Below are positions 10,474-21,075 of a stretch of DNA of 64,000 bases, piece after piece. Position 1 is the stretch's first letter, and every line of letters begins with the position of its first letter. A program made the position numbers and the translations under genes. The notes beneath the pieces are model-generated. The model was given only the letters and a program-made list of their open reading frames with translations. It was not told the origin of the DNA and made no database searches. The stretch is from Eriocheir sinensis (lineage: Eukaryota > Arthropoda > Malacostraca > Decapoda > Varunidae), in assembly GCF_024679095.1 (NCBI RefSeq), contig NW_026112148.1:1-64000 (forward strand), read 5' to 3'.

Positions 10474-11540
10474 CAAATGTAAAGGCTTAGAGATTGCGAG
10501 TGCTGCGTCCGCCTCCAATGCCGAAGGTTCAGGATAGAAAATGATTGGTATTTCAGGAAGTGGAAAGGCAAACACTTGTTAACTTAACCTTAGGTTTATT
10601 AAATAACAAGTTAATAACACTGACATAACTCCTCCAACACGTACAGTAATCTAACCATCTAGCAGCCTCTCCACTCGCAATGAAATTACCTAAATATTAA
10701 TCACATTACAGGCAGCTAAGGAAAGAGCACGAATAATCACGGGAGAGGAATGATAGAGAGGGTTAGACTTGCCTGGTGCGGAGTCGTATACACGGTAGTC
10801 AATCAGGACAACCGAGGAACAAAGGTGTGACAGGCATCAATAATGAACTCCCCCAAACACGTAACAGTGATATAACCGTCCATTAATCCTCACCATAGTA
10901 GTTCACGTATAGCAACAACACAGCCTTTAGGCCAACAATGTGGGGAGGTTAAATATAATAAGGTTAAAGATCACCTGGTGTGGGGTCGAGACAGTAGAGC
11001 AGATGTAACGTAGCACAGCTCAAGACGAGACCAGAGGCGGCAGGATAAGAGTTCCGTCCCCTGTCCGTACAGCGGCTTGAACAGGCAGAGAGAGAATCAC
11101 TTCAGCCCACGAAAGTGATGTCTTCTAAATGAGGACCTCAGCCCAGAGTGGAGTATCTTGCCCTCAGAAGGCTGAAGGTCACTGGCGATAATAAGAAGAC
11201 GGGGATCAGTCAACACCACCGATTCTCCTCGCGGGTTCGAAGCGTCCATCGGCAACTCACGTGAAGCATCACGCGTGGATAAGTGGTAGCTAAAGGAACA
11301 CAAAAGAAGAACAAACAACAGCAGACCTGCTGGTCCTTACGAGGTTGTTTGTGACAAGCTACACTAACTATCGACAAGCTACAGTGGCGAGATGTTCCTA
11401 CGCACTCAGAAACACACACACACACAGTTATGTGAGGGTTGCTGGCGGCCCTTACACATACCATTAGGCCCCTAAAAAAAAAAAAGCCTGCCGGCGCCAC
11501 AGGCGAAGATGTAAAAAAAAAAGGTGTTTTTCTTAATAAT
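10474..11540 (-). other. Probable Gypsy LTR remnant with internal duplication
   Basis: No coding region is convincing. The segment sits where the 5' LTR of the right Gypsy copy should be. A degenerate direct repeat of about 220 bp is visible: CAACACGTACAGTAATCTAA near 10,635 corresponds to AAACACGTAACAGTGATATA near 10,855. Each copy is followed downstream by a CTGGTGYGGRGTCG motif (near 10,773 and 10,975). A short (CA)n run lies near 11,410-11,425. Confidence 0.35.
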
Positions 11541-12269
<729 letters not shown>

Positions 12270-12780
12270 GTATTAGTGGTAAGTGGTTTGTGTTCTTTTT
12301 GTGAAGTTTTCCATTAGTATTTTCAAGGTGAAAATGGCATCTGTTGTGCCTCGTTCTGGTCTGAACCCATATTGTCCTTCCTCTAATTTCTCTTCAACAA
12401 CTACTATTAGCCTTTTTTCAAGTATTCTTTCATAAATCTTCTCCACATGTGATAAAAAGGATAGCCTTCTCCAGTTCTTACATTCTGTTCTATCGCCTTT
12501 CTTTGGTACTTTGCATAGTATAGCTTTCCCCCAATCCTCAGGAACTCTGCCTTCATACCAGGCTATGTTCAATATTCTTGTCAACCAGGCCAATGCATAT
12601 TCGTTTCCTTTAAGCAGTTATAAAGATATACCATCAATTCAATGTTTTTTTCCATTTTTAATTCTTTTAATAGCCCCTCTCGTTTCTTCTACCGATATAT
12701 CATGGCAAAAATTGAGTCTTGGGCTAATATTTTCACGATTGTCATAGCCTAGTATTTGGCAACGCTGCGATTAGTCGCCC
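12270..12780 (-). pseudogene. Non-LTR reverse transcriptase fragment
   Basis: The minus-strand frame 12,273-12,593 reads EGRVPEDWGKAILCKVPKKG, then ECKNWRRLSFLSHVEKIYER and YGFRPERGTTDAIFTLK. This is the finger region of LINE RTs (NWRxIxLLS...KxYxRIL...GFRxGRGTxD). Degenerate upstream homology continues to about 12,780. The catalytic YxDD part is absent. The GRGTTD style resembles RTE- or Proto2-like elements, but I cannot place the clade firmly. It is a different family from the other LINEs in the window. Confidence 0.75.
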
Positions 12781-12817
12781 GCCTTACGACCACTACCTCC
12801 ATTTCAAAGCCATATAT

Positions 12818-13167
12818 TCTTATTTACCCACCTTCCTCGATTATTCTATGGCACTTATAAGCTGTGGCCATGTTCCATTGATCACCTCCAAGCATTAGAA
12901 GTCTACTTGAAGTTTTTGTCGTCGTTATATTAGAGTTTTTATTGACCAAGAAATGGAATGATGTTTGCGATCGGCGGCAAAGAGTGAGCTTGGAGTTACA
13001 AAACCCGACTATTCTGTAGCTATTTATTCTTATTTTTCCATCTCCGACTATCCCTCGGTAGTTATAGGTTGTGGGCATCTTCCCTTGATCACTATCATGC
13101 ATTAGAAGTCCACGGAAAGCATTTGTTATCGTTATGTTGACCACGAAAGGCAAAGAGTGGGTCAGGG
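12818..13167. repeat. Diverged 207-bp direct repeat, two copies
   Basis: Segments around GATCACCTCCAAGCATTAGA (12,880) and GATCACTATCATGCATTAGA (13,087) align over most of their length. Both have a GTTATRTT...GACCA(A/C)GAAA block downstream and GGCAAAGAGTG at the end. The offset is 207 bp. A further weaker copy may lie at 13,255-13,335. Function is unknown; no coding potential is evident. Confidence 0.6.
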
Positions 13168-13329
13168 GTGAATAATAGGTATATTAAAATGGTGCACGGG
13201 CGATGACGTTATCATCAAACGAGAGTATAAATTAAACAAATTACGCCATCCTAATTTAGGATATCGACTAATTATGCATGTCCTATAAATTGTGCATATG
13301 TTAGATTTATTGTTGTCAACAATGATCAT

Positions 13330-13384
13330 GAAAATAAACGTACACGGCGACATCTCTTCATATCGCGACTGTACGTTTATTTTC
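13330..13384. repeat. Perfect 15-bp inverted repeat (hairpin)
   Basis: GAAAATAAACGTACA at 13,330-13,344 is matched by its reverse complement at 13,370-13,384, leaving a 25-base loop. With a 2-base offset the pairing extends through TGATCA/TGATC outside the stem. The flanks show no reading frame. Confidence 0.9.
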
Positions 13385-13689
13385 GATCACGCAAGTATCG
13401 TTATATATTTTCAAGAATACCATTATTTTCCTGTATCTTCATCATAACTTAACTAAATATATTTTACAAGCTAGAAAAAAATAGAAAAGAAATATTCAGT
13501 GATGTCTTACGAAGAGTTGTTTAACTATTTTGACACAAAGTGTATCCGTTCAGCAAGGAACAAGTCAAATGAAGTCCAAATATCGACATCAAGGAACGGC
13601 TCCAACTCGCCGCCTCGGCCTCCACTATACGGCGACGGCTCCATGCAGCGGGGCTCTCCAGCAGGGTGACCGCGAGGAAGGAGCGACTA

Positions 13690-14045
13690 AAGTCCCACAT
13701 ACACTGCCGAATTTTGGCCACGAACTTGTCGAAAATAATTCGGCGACCGGTTCGCCGACGTGACCAAGATTCTTACAGTTCGTGACCATTTGGCGACATG
13801 CCGGCGAATACTCAAGACAATTCGGGGAAAATTCGGGAAACATGTCACCGACTATTCGGCGTCTATGTCGCCGAGTTCAAAATCTGAAATGTTAACGTTT
13901 TTTTTTTTTTTTTTTTTGTCGCGGAATAATTGGCGACAGGTCTCCGAATTGTCTTCGTATGTCCCCGAAGTGTCGGGGACATGTCAGGGACGATTCTCCG
14001 ACAGTGCCAAGATTTCTGACAGCTGATTATCTGATGCCCATGTGG
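13690..14045. repeat. CGACA/TGTCG-rich degenerate repeat region with poly-T
   Basis: Short motifs built on GGCGACA, TCGCCGA, TTCGGCG and GACATGTC recur irregularly on both sides of a T-homopolymer at about 13,900-13,917. This looks like a degenerate short-period repeat or non-autonomous element. No protein is proposed. Confidence 0.45.
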
Positions 14046-14047
14046 CA

Positions 14048-14055
14048 TATAAAAG
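14048..14055 (+). promoter_or_regulatory. Candidate TATA box
   Basis: TATAAAAG lies about 140 bases ahead of an ATG at 14,191. An initiator-like region (ACACACTTCTTCACC) starts about 25 bases downstream. It is a consensus match by eye only. Confidence 0.3.
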
Positions 14056-14190
14056 CACGGGAATTCGGGGTGCAACACACTTCTTCACCGGCAGCTGAAG
14101 AGCCCACCTCGTCTCTCGAAAATTGTTCCTGGGTAATGATGAGAGGGCGATCAAATCCTCCCACTTGACCCTCTGCGGAACCCAAGAGCT

Positions 14191-14930
14191 ATGGTAGACC
14201 CAAAGAATATCCGCGCCTACCTCATGGACTACAACACTCGGGGAGCAGTGGCCTGGCAGGACATAATATTATTGTGTGTGTGAGGGCAACTACCAACTTA
14301 GCGGGCGAACGACCGGGGCACTCCTGCCGGCCGCCCGCATCTTGCCGTTCGAAGCCGTTCAACTACCGAGGCGCAACGAACCCCCTGCTACACTCCCGCT
14401 GTTCGTTCGCCTGACGCTTCTCAACCCGCTGTGGGAGGCGACTTGGAGGGCACCTCTCCTCCCGAAATTGACCTCTCTTTCGGCCACCTCTTTTGATTTT
14501 TTTTTTTTAGGAGCAGCGAGTAGCGGGCTTTTTTTTTATTATTGTTTCTTTTTTGTGTGCCCTTGAGCTGCCTCCATTGTTGTAAAAAAAAAAAAAAGTG
14601 TATATACACTAATAAATATATCCTGCTCATTCTAGTTCATCTCGAACCAGGCGCAAGCAGCCGGCCTCATTGAACGCCGGATGACGACCTCCACAGACCC
14701 CATCGAGGAGTACTGGAAGGGGTCTGTCCTCATTGAGGCAACCATGCTGGTGGAGAAGTACCAAGGGCTGAGCAGGACCAAGACACAAACGGGGGCGATT
14801 GAGTTCGGGAAGCTGACGGATTTCGTCCAGCTGGCCTACAACATCTTACCTCTCACAAAGAGAGACTTGGTAAATCGGATGAGTAGACTTTGTCGGTGCG
14901 ACTTGGCTGAGAATAAATGTATTTTAGTAC
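14191..14930 (+). other. Unidentified exon-like coding pieces
   Basis: The ATG at 14,191 reads MVDPKNIRAYLMDYNTRGAV and stops at 14,283. A second piece at about 14,645-14,890 reads QAAGLIERRMTTSTDPIEEY, then WKGSVLIEATMLVEKYQGLS and KLTDFVQLAYNILPLTKRDL. Composition looks like real protein rather than a shadow frame, and an AATAAA follows near 14,912. The two pieces are separated by LINE 3' debris (14,446-14,598), so a gene could have been interrupted, or an intron may hold that debris. I do not recognise the protein. Confidence 0.3.
14446..14598 (+). mobile_element. 3' UTR remnant of CR1-like LINE
   Basis: This segment matches the 3' end of the LINE copy at 33,275-33,430. Both carry CACCTCTCCTCCCGAAA, TTTCGGCCACCTCTTT, AGGAGCAGCGAGTAGCGGGC, a poly-T stretch, GTGCCCTTGAGC and a terminal poly-A. 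Only the UTR and tail are present, so it is a heavily 5'-truncated insertion. Confidence 0.85.
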
Positions 14931-15117
14931 ACAGAAGCAGAGTACTGTGTGGTGCAGCTACTTTAATTTCTTACTACATACCAAAAATGTTTATTATTTT
15001 TGGATACTTTGCAATATTACATGACTGAATACTTACGACTTCACAGTTTCTGATATCTCATGATCGTAGTTTACAAACATGGCAGTCAAAACAAGTCATA
15101 ATAGGAACTCACACGTG

Positions 15118-15276
15118 GCCGGCATTGCATCGAGGTCAAACGGATTTCCTATGTCGTGCAAATCCGTGCCAAGTATTGTCAGCACTTGGTCCGACTCTTT
15201 TGGCAGATCCGCAGGAGGGGCACCTCCACCAGTTCTCATGTCCTCCCGCCTCTTCACTGCATGTTCTTGTTTTGCC
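15118..15276 (-). pseudogene. Myb/SANT-like gene, second coding exon
   Basis: The exon is bounded by an acceptor (TACTGTTTTTAG|GGC) and a possible GTGAGT donor; without that donor the frame would stop at a TGA shortly after. The reading frame is AKQEHAVKRREDMRTGGGAP, then PADLPKESDQVLTILGTDLH and NPFDLDAMPAT. The intron to the previous exon (15,277-15,864) splits an AAG codon, and the join restores one continuous frame. The TGGGAPP segment after a basic helix is usual in Myb/SANT-like DNA-binding proteins of PIF/Harbinger transposons and related host genes. A downstream exon is not found. Confidence 0.55.
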
Positions 15277-15864
15277 CTAAAAACAGTAAATATATGTTAT
15301 TGTATTCATACATTGCATTTATATATATTACATTGTATTTGTGCATTCATTTCCTTTTTTATTTTATTTTTGGTTATTTGTCTTTATTGGAACTAATTCA
15401 AAAATGTAGTTTTAGGTGTGCTTTAATTAGGATAATTCATAGACTCTGTACGAATACTGTCACTGTTGTTCATATGCTTTGTGAATGGGGATTAAGGGGA
15501 TGGGTTGATGGGCCTGGGAAACCTCTTATCTATTTTTCTCCCACAATGAAAAAAAGATGCAAATAAGAAATTGACGGGTATGGTTACCTTCCTGAACCCT
15601 AACTTGGCAGTTACCCTTACATAAAGACCTATATAGTTTATTAATGGATGGATGAATGTTCTAAACAAATGATCTGAGAATCCATATTTGCACTGAACAA
15701 TAGTGATTGATCACAGGTAATTCATGGGGTCAGTGCAAAAATGGCATCCAAGGTTAAGTGCATTAAGTCGCTATTTATATTACGACATGTTCAACAATGG
15801 AATATATCTCTCAGTTAGAAAGTCATGTGAATAGCATTATTTTTCAGTCGTTATTTTCACTTAC
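15277..15864 (-). other. Inferred intron of the Myb/SANT-like gene
   Basis: AT-rich, starting GTAAGTGAAAATAACG and ending TTTACTGTTTTTAG in minus sense. A consensus donor and acceptor plus phase-correct joining support it. No gene is seen inside on either strand. Confidence 0.5.
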
Positions 15865-16114
15865 TTTACTTTTAAACGCTCCCAAACTTTCTTGAGATGC
15901 TGCTCAGTGCGCTGCGGTCCAAGGTTGTGGGAATTAAACAGGCGCGTGATTCGGGCCCACGCTGCCCTCTTCTGGAGGACAACCTTCCGTCTGTCCTCCT
16001 ATCTTGGAGGATTTTCTCCTCAGATGAGGTCCATGAGAAGGTCTCGCTCAGGAGGTGACATTGGACTGCTTCTGGCACTCAGTGCTCCTTCCATTTTTAG
16101 AAATCCTACGTTCC
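15865..16114 (-). pseudogene. Myb/SANT-like DNA-binding gene, first coding exon
   Basis: After an acceptor (TCTTCTTTCTCAG|GGAACG) an ATG at 16,094 in AAAAATGG context begins MEGALSARSSPMSPPERDLL. The frame then meets TGA and TAG separated by seven codons. It continues with RKVVLQKRAAWARITRLFNS and QRTEQHLKKVWERLKVK, and ends at a strong donor. The W-x(n)-F-N-x(n)-R-T-x-x-Q-L-K-x-x-W-x-x-L-K pattern is that of Myb/SANT-like domains (Myb_DNA-bind_5 type). These act with the Harbinger transposase to enter the nucleus and bind transposon ends. The two stops make this copy a pseudogene, unless they are sequencing errors. Confidence 0.65.
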
Positions 16115-16359
16115 CTGAGAAAGAAGACAAAACATGAAGCAGCAATGAATAAATAAAAATGTAAATTAGCCAAAAAAATATGAGACTTTTAGCCCATTAT
16201 CAGTAACCTAGTCCCTACTACAGGGGTGGTTAAGGCCACTAGGTTAATAGTTTGTTTGTCCTGGACTATATATAGATGCACAAATGAATAAAAAAAAAAT
16301 GTGCTAGACCTGGGATGGAAGGCAATATCTATGTCAACATTATCTGGAAAATGATTCAA

Positions 16360-17010
16360 TCTGATCATATAAAGGGCTGAAAATAACCTTATTCATGAAC
16401 TCGTACCTGTAGATTCTGACATACTAGCACAACTTTGCATATGGTAACCATAAAATGCAACTGCCTTCTCCAAAAAAAACATATTTGCCCATGATGACCC
16501 TGGGTCCTGAAAAGGACATGCCGATTTTAGCAGTATAATTACCCAACAACTAACATTATGATAGGCTACTCTGAGCTATGAAGGCAACCCTCGACCTTTT
16601 TACTTGTCCATATAGGTCAATCCTGTCATTAAACAGCTAAAAACTAACACTATGACAGGGAAATGTGCTCACCTGCTCCAATAATGAGATGAAAATAGCC
16701 TTAGTCTGGGCCTCATCCATGTATGTTTTGAGGGCCACACGCGACCTTAGTACTTATTCACATAGGTCAACCCTGTCATTAAACAGCTAAAAACTAACAC
16801 TATGACAGGGAAATGTGCTTACTTGGGCAAATAATGGAAGGAAAATAATCTTTGTGAGGGTCTCGTCCATGTGCAGGCTGGCATCATCTACTCTAAGCAA
16901 TGAGGGCTACACTCGACTGTTTTACTTGTTCATATAGGTAACCTCTGTCATTAAACTGCCAAAAAACTAACATTATGATAAGGAATGTGCTCACCTGGTC
17001 TAATAATCGG
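16360..17010. repeat. Tandem 150-170-bp repeat with exon-like cassettes
   Basis: Three clear units (centred near 16,650, 16,800 and 16,970) and a weaker one (16,360-16,560) share CATATAGGTCAAYCCTGTCA, TTAAACAGCTAAAAACTAAC and ACTATGACAGGGAAATGTGC. In each unit CCTGTCAT pairs with ATGACAGG. On the minus strand two units hold 48-base ATG-started cassettes, 16,673-16,720 (MDEAQTKAIFISLLEQ) and 16,823-16,870 (MDETLTKIIFLPLFAQ). Each cassette is followed at once by a GTGAGC or GTAAGC donor. Whether these are duplicated first exons of the Myb/SANT-like gene downstream is unproved. Confidence 0.7.
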
Positions 17011-17214
17011 ATGAATAAACTGCGGCTGCTCTCGTTGTCGTGTGGAAATGTAAACAAAACCAGCAGTGATGAAGATCAAGAAGCGCACTCCACACCTTCC
17101 GACATACCAACCGTTCCGCGCTAGCGACTGATTGGTCCGCACGAAGGGGAAAGGGAATTGACTGATTAAGTTTACCCGGAGTCTCTGCGTCGTGTGGATC
17201 CTTCAGGGAAGGGG

Positions 17215-17612
17215 GAAGGGAATGTTTATGTTTGTGGGCCTTAGACTCCACTCTGTCCAGAAGAGCTATGTGTGTGGGAGCACCCCCCCCCCCCCCCCAC
17301 ACACACACACGTGAGATGCATACTCCATACGAGGGCGGACAAGGCCCCTGTATAAGGATAGCAACTGCACGGGGGAGAAGAACCTCGAGGAAGTTGATTT
17401 AGCAGGAGAGGAGATATGAAGTTTCCAGTTGAGATTTTGAGTTAAGGATAGACCGAGGATGTTTAGTGATGAAGAAGGTGACAGCTGAGTGTCGTCGAAG
17501 AATAGGGGATAGGTGTTTGGAAGATTGTGTCAAGTTGATAGGTGAATAAATTGAGTTTTTGAGGCATTGAAGGACACAAGGTTCCTTCTGCCCCAATCGG
17601 AAATGATAGCAA
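17215..17612 (-). pseudogene. CR1-like LINE RT C-terminal fragment
   Basis: Minus-strand frames read SDWGRRNLVSFNASKTQF, PSSSLNILGLSLTQNLNWKL, LLSLYRGLVRPRMEYASHV and THIALLDRVESKA. These parallel the LINE copy at 32,624-33,304 almost residue for residue. A short deletion removes the LGVLYRLRQI segment. A (CA)n/C-homopolymer tract at 17,283-17,312 has replaced the bases between MEYASHV and THIALL. It is therefore another truncated copy of the same family, in the opposite orientation. Confidence 0.85.
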
Positions 17613-17619
17613 GGTATGA

Positions 17620-18462
17620 GGTTAAGCGTCTGCAGCCTCCAGTCTGGAGAAGGAATGTAGGGAAGTGCAGTATTCTGAGTGTAGGTAGAAACAACCCCTC
17701 ACATAATTATTGCTTAAATGACACTCTCATAAGCAGGTCTGGGTGCGAGAGGGATTTAGGGCTCTTAGTGAGCCCTGATCTCCGTCCAAGGACACAATGC
17801 ATTCAAGCTAGAAATCGAGCAAATAGGGTACTGGGATATATTTCAATGAGCGTAAGCAACAGAAGCGCCGAAGTCTTCCTCAAACTATATATAGCATTAG
17901 TTAGACCTCATCTTGACTATACGGTTCAGTTCTGGTCATCTTACTATAGAATGAATATCAAAAAGCTAGAATCGGTGCAGAGGAGGATGACTAATATGAT
18001 TCAGGGGTTGAGAAACTTGCCATACGAGGAAAGACTCAAACAGTTAAACTTGCATTCTCCTGAAAGGCGAAAGGTGCGTGGAGACATGATCGAGGTTTAT
18101 AAATGGATGAAGGGCTTTAATATGGGAGACATTCATCAGGTTTTGTTGGTAAGAGAACCTGGTAGGACACGAAGAAATGGGTTTAAACTGGATAAATTCA
18201 GATTCAACAGGGACATAGGCAAAAAATTGGTTTAAAACAGGGTGGTGGAGTGAGTGGAATAGGCTTACCAGTCATGCGGTGAGTGCCATTACAATTGTCA
18301 CATTCAAATATAGATTGGATAAATTCATGGACAGCGATATTAGGTGGGGTTAGATGCACGGGAGCTACACGGGGGCTTAGGTTCAGAGGATCTGCCTCGT
18401 ACAGGCCTACCGGCTTCTTGAAGACTCCTATGTGCTTATGTTCTTATGTTCTTATAACAGCT
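17620..18462 (+). pseudogene. L2/CR1-like LINE 3' end with RT thumb region
   Basis: The frame to 18,235 reads GCERDLGLLVSPDLRPRTQ, then YIALVRPHLDYTVQFWSSYY, KKLESVQRRMTNMIQGLRNL and LKQLNLHSPERRKVRGDMIE. A stop and a frameshift near 18,235-18,255 follow, then EWNRLTSHAV, TFKYRLDKFMDSDIRWG and a stop. This is the conserved C-terminal end of CR1/L2-type RT proteins. The tail ends CTTATGTTCTTATGTTCTTA, a simple-repeat terminus. It is 5' truncated and lacks the catalytic domain. It is related to, but distinct from, the minus-strand element at 21,727-22,600. Confidence 0.8.
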
Positions 18463-18524
18463 TACCCTGAAATTGTACACACACAAAAAAAAAATAGTTA
18501 CGCGAGGGTTGAATAGATGGCGCT

Positions 18525-18825
18525 GACCGGACAGCTAGTCCTCACGATTGTCTTTGTGTTAAACGGGAGAGCTTTCCTGTCTCCCTTTGTATAGTCTTTG
18601 ATGTGGAGGCGCTCATTGGATTACAAGTTCCGCTACATGTACATCAGGGAGAATGAAGGAAACTTGATGTCCTTGCGTAAAGCAATATGGTCGACATACT
18701 TCCACCTTTTGGCCACGGACAAGCAGCCATCACACCAATTGTCCCCAGATGGCGAGGACTCCTGGTGTTTTTATAGGAGAGCACAAGCCAAGAATGAAAC
18801 GCCCCCAACACATGCATTAAAGTAG
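18525..18825 (+). pseudogene. Mutator-like transposase C-terminal fragment
   Basis: The frame ends LRKAIWSTYFHLLATDKQPS, then HQLSPDGEDSWCFYRRAQAK and a stop at 18,825. The A-x-W-x-x-x-x-H...ST/ATD...H..C/S-P-x-G-x-DSWC pattern is the region found in the animal Mutator-like transposase domain. The catalytic core is absent. It abuts the 3' end of the Harbinger transposase exon on the other strand, which suggests that one element truncated the other. Confidence 0.45.
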
Positions 18826-18831
18826 TTGTAC

Positions 18832-19441
18832 CTGGATCTGACTGAATTGTTCGGCCAACTGTGCTACATCTGTAAACCCTACTATCGTGGACTGATCCTG
18901 GAAACCCGGCATTAATATAGGTAATTTTTTGTTGATATCATAAACTACTAAAATATTTATACTGTGCCGATTATTCCTATCTATGTAATCAGCCTGGACA
19001 TCATCTGGTGCTTTGATTTCAATATGGTATCCATCTATTGCACCACTCACTCCAGGAAACCCTGCCTCTAATTTGAATTATTTTTCAATGGCAGTAGCCT
19101 CATCAGGTGTTGGCCATTTAATGTAGGTGTCTGCTACTGCACATATTATATTTAATGTCATCTGCACACACTGAAATATACAGCTCTCTGAATATCCAAA
19201 TAGCTCAGCTATTTCCCTGTAGCTGCATTTAGTCCCTAAATACCATAAGGTAACCATAAGGCACTCATCATTTGTTAAAGGAGGAAATCCTCCTGGATAC
19301 CTTGCATGGTGTTTTCCATCAATGAGGCTCACAAGGTTTGCAAAAGTTTGCCTCGTCACTCGCAAATTTCTGAAGAAGTCCACTTCATTCTTCTCTTCCA
19401 GTAGGTGTCTGGCAAACCCACACTGTCTTGGATGTTGAAGT
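18832..19441 (-). pseudogene. PIF/Harbinger transposase, main exon
   Basis: The exon starts after a CTTACAG acceptor and ends at CAG|GTACAA. It reads LQHPRQCGFARHLLEE, VTRQTFANLVSLIDGKHHA and GTKCSYREIAELFGYSESCI, then an in-frame TAA at about 19,077-19,079. The frame resumes with FKLEAGFPGVSGAIDGYHIE, IKAPDDVQADYIDRNNRHSI and NILVVYDINKKLP. The helix-turn-helix-like region and GAIDGxHIxIKAP (first catalytic Asp) are hallmarks of HARBI1/DDE_Tnp_4 transposases. The later D and E of the triad would be in a further exon that I do not see. It is disabled by the stop and the missing C-terminus. Confidence 0.85.
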
Positions 19442-20714
19442 CTGTAAGGCAAGAAATGCTAAACTTTATAAGTCTGAAATAACTAGTTTAAACGTATGCT
19501 ATGGGGGCTTCAGAGTTATGTGAAATTATATTTACAGGAACAACTATTATCAGAATAATTAAAAACTAATGTACCACGCCATTGAAATAATTTACTCATC
19601 AAAATCAAATAGCGTGTACTTATGTAAATTTAGAGATAAATTAAAAAAAAATATACAAAAACAGCTTTCTGAAAGATTCTAACATTTCCCCAAACTCTCA
19701 ACCCCCCCCCCCCAAAAAAAAATAGGGACATGGGAGTGCACGGTGTCGGGTGGGGAACACATAAAGCAACGCAATAACAAAATTATTGAGTTAGGGGGTT
19801 GCCCCCCCAAAAAAAATCTTTAAATTCCAAAACTCTAGAGAATAACATCTACAGAAATCCCTAGCTAGTTTAGGCTCAGTTACAATAGTAGTTCATTGTG
19901 GGGTTCCAAGGGGACACCTTCCAGGTTTGGAGGTTAGAATCTGTTTCAATTCCCTATTATATAAATACATGATTGCGCCACATTTTGTGTTTCCCGCACA
20001 AAATCCCGCATTCCCTCATGGCCCCAAGCTTGTTTTGGTGGGATGGGGGAGTATGAAGAAGCGGTAGGATTTTAGTTTACACAGCATTGTCCTTAGCATC
20101 CAAAAATACGTGGAATGGTGGGAATTAGGAACATGAAATAAAAAAAAAAGTACGTTTATAGTTTAACACCGACCTCAGGTTCCAACCACATGTCCGCAAT
20201 ACCTGCATGAAAAATCGTCAGCCACTATTTCATTTAACAACACATTTCTTTCATTTATATTTAATCAAACACAATGTAATCTAAACTACCCTAACCTCAC
20301 TTAACTAAGCTAGATTTTACTAGCTTTTCTTACTTAAACAAGCCTAGCCAATAAATTTTCAAAAAATGGTTGCAGGGTTACTATAAATTTGTGACAAATA
20401 TATATGGGGATCAAAAAACACTGAATGACTAGCTCAAGCCTATGCACTAGGTCATTAACGGCAAAGTGAATTCGGTGCAAAACTAGAATATTACCCCAAA
20501 ATGTGCTATTATTGAGTTAACAGTGGCCTCCTATTTATGGAAAACTGACTAGAAGTTTATGTGAGCTGAGGGACTTGCTCCACAGACAGGTTAGACTACA
20601 ATCCCAGTTATGTTACCCTGGTTGGATTACAAATCACATGTAGGAGGTTAGGCCTCGGAAAATTGGAGGCAACAGTTTACTCAACAATACCCCAAAAATG
20701 AGATATACAACTAC
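19442..20714 (-). other. Inferred intron of Harbinger transposase gene
   Basis: About 1.27 kb of AT-rich sequence lies between a GTAGTT donor and a CTTACAG acceptor in minus sense. Joining the exons keeps the frame (phase 2, giving an AGA codon). It contains homopolymer runs (C near 19,703-19,715, A runs) and no recognisable gene. Confidence 0.5.
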
Positions 20715-21000
20715 CTTTCAGTTGCAGCCAGGGCAAGAGTTAAGCATTCCTGCATCATGTGATACTGTGGCGTCAAGTGCTCTTGATAAAGCGCCATCGC
20801 AGTTGATGGTTCATTCAAGAAGGCGTCCTTAGTGGCACCGCTGTCGATAAACTCCGGTATTAGCCTCGCAAATTGCTGTCTATTCATTATGCTTAGTCGT
20901 GAAACATCAGCATGCCCGACAATGGCAACCTCGCTGATTAATGCAACCATTGCTTCCTCAGCAGTGCTCAATTTGGTGTCTTCGGTTCGTCTTCCTGCTG
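20715..21000 (-). pseudogene. PIF/Harbinger transposase, upstream exon
   Basis: Minus-strand coding piece after a TTTCTTCAG acceptor: GRRTEDTKLSTAEEAMVALI, SEVAIVGHADVSRLSIMNRQ, DAFLNEPSTAMALYQEHLT and MMQECLTLALAATE. It ends in a split codon at AAAG|GTAGTT. The split codon fits the start of the exon at 19,441, which is the main reason for assigning it to the transposase gene. I recognise no domain in it. The start codon lies further upstream or in another exon. Confidence 0.45.
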
Positions 21001-21050
21001 AAGAAATAAAAAAGCAATTACATTCCTTTTTTTGTGGTGAGTGTGTGTAT

Positions 21051-21075
21051 GAGAGAGAGAGAGAGAGAGAGAGAA
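21051..21075. repeat. (GA)n microsatellite
   Basis: A short pure GA run. Confidence 0.95.

Noticed and set aside
17000..17308. 102-codon minus-strand ORF as a gene
   Set aside because: It is a fusion of a CR1-like RT scrap (THIALLDRVESKA), a homopolymer/CA tract and repeat sequence.
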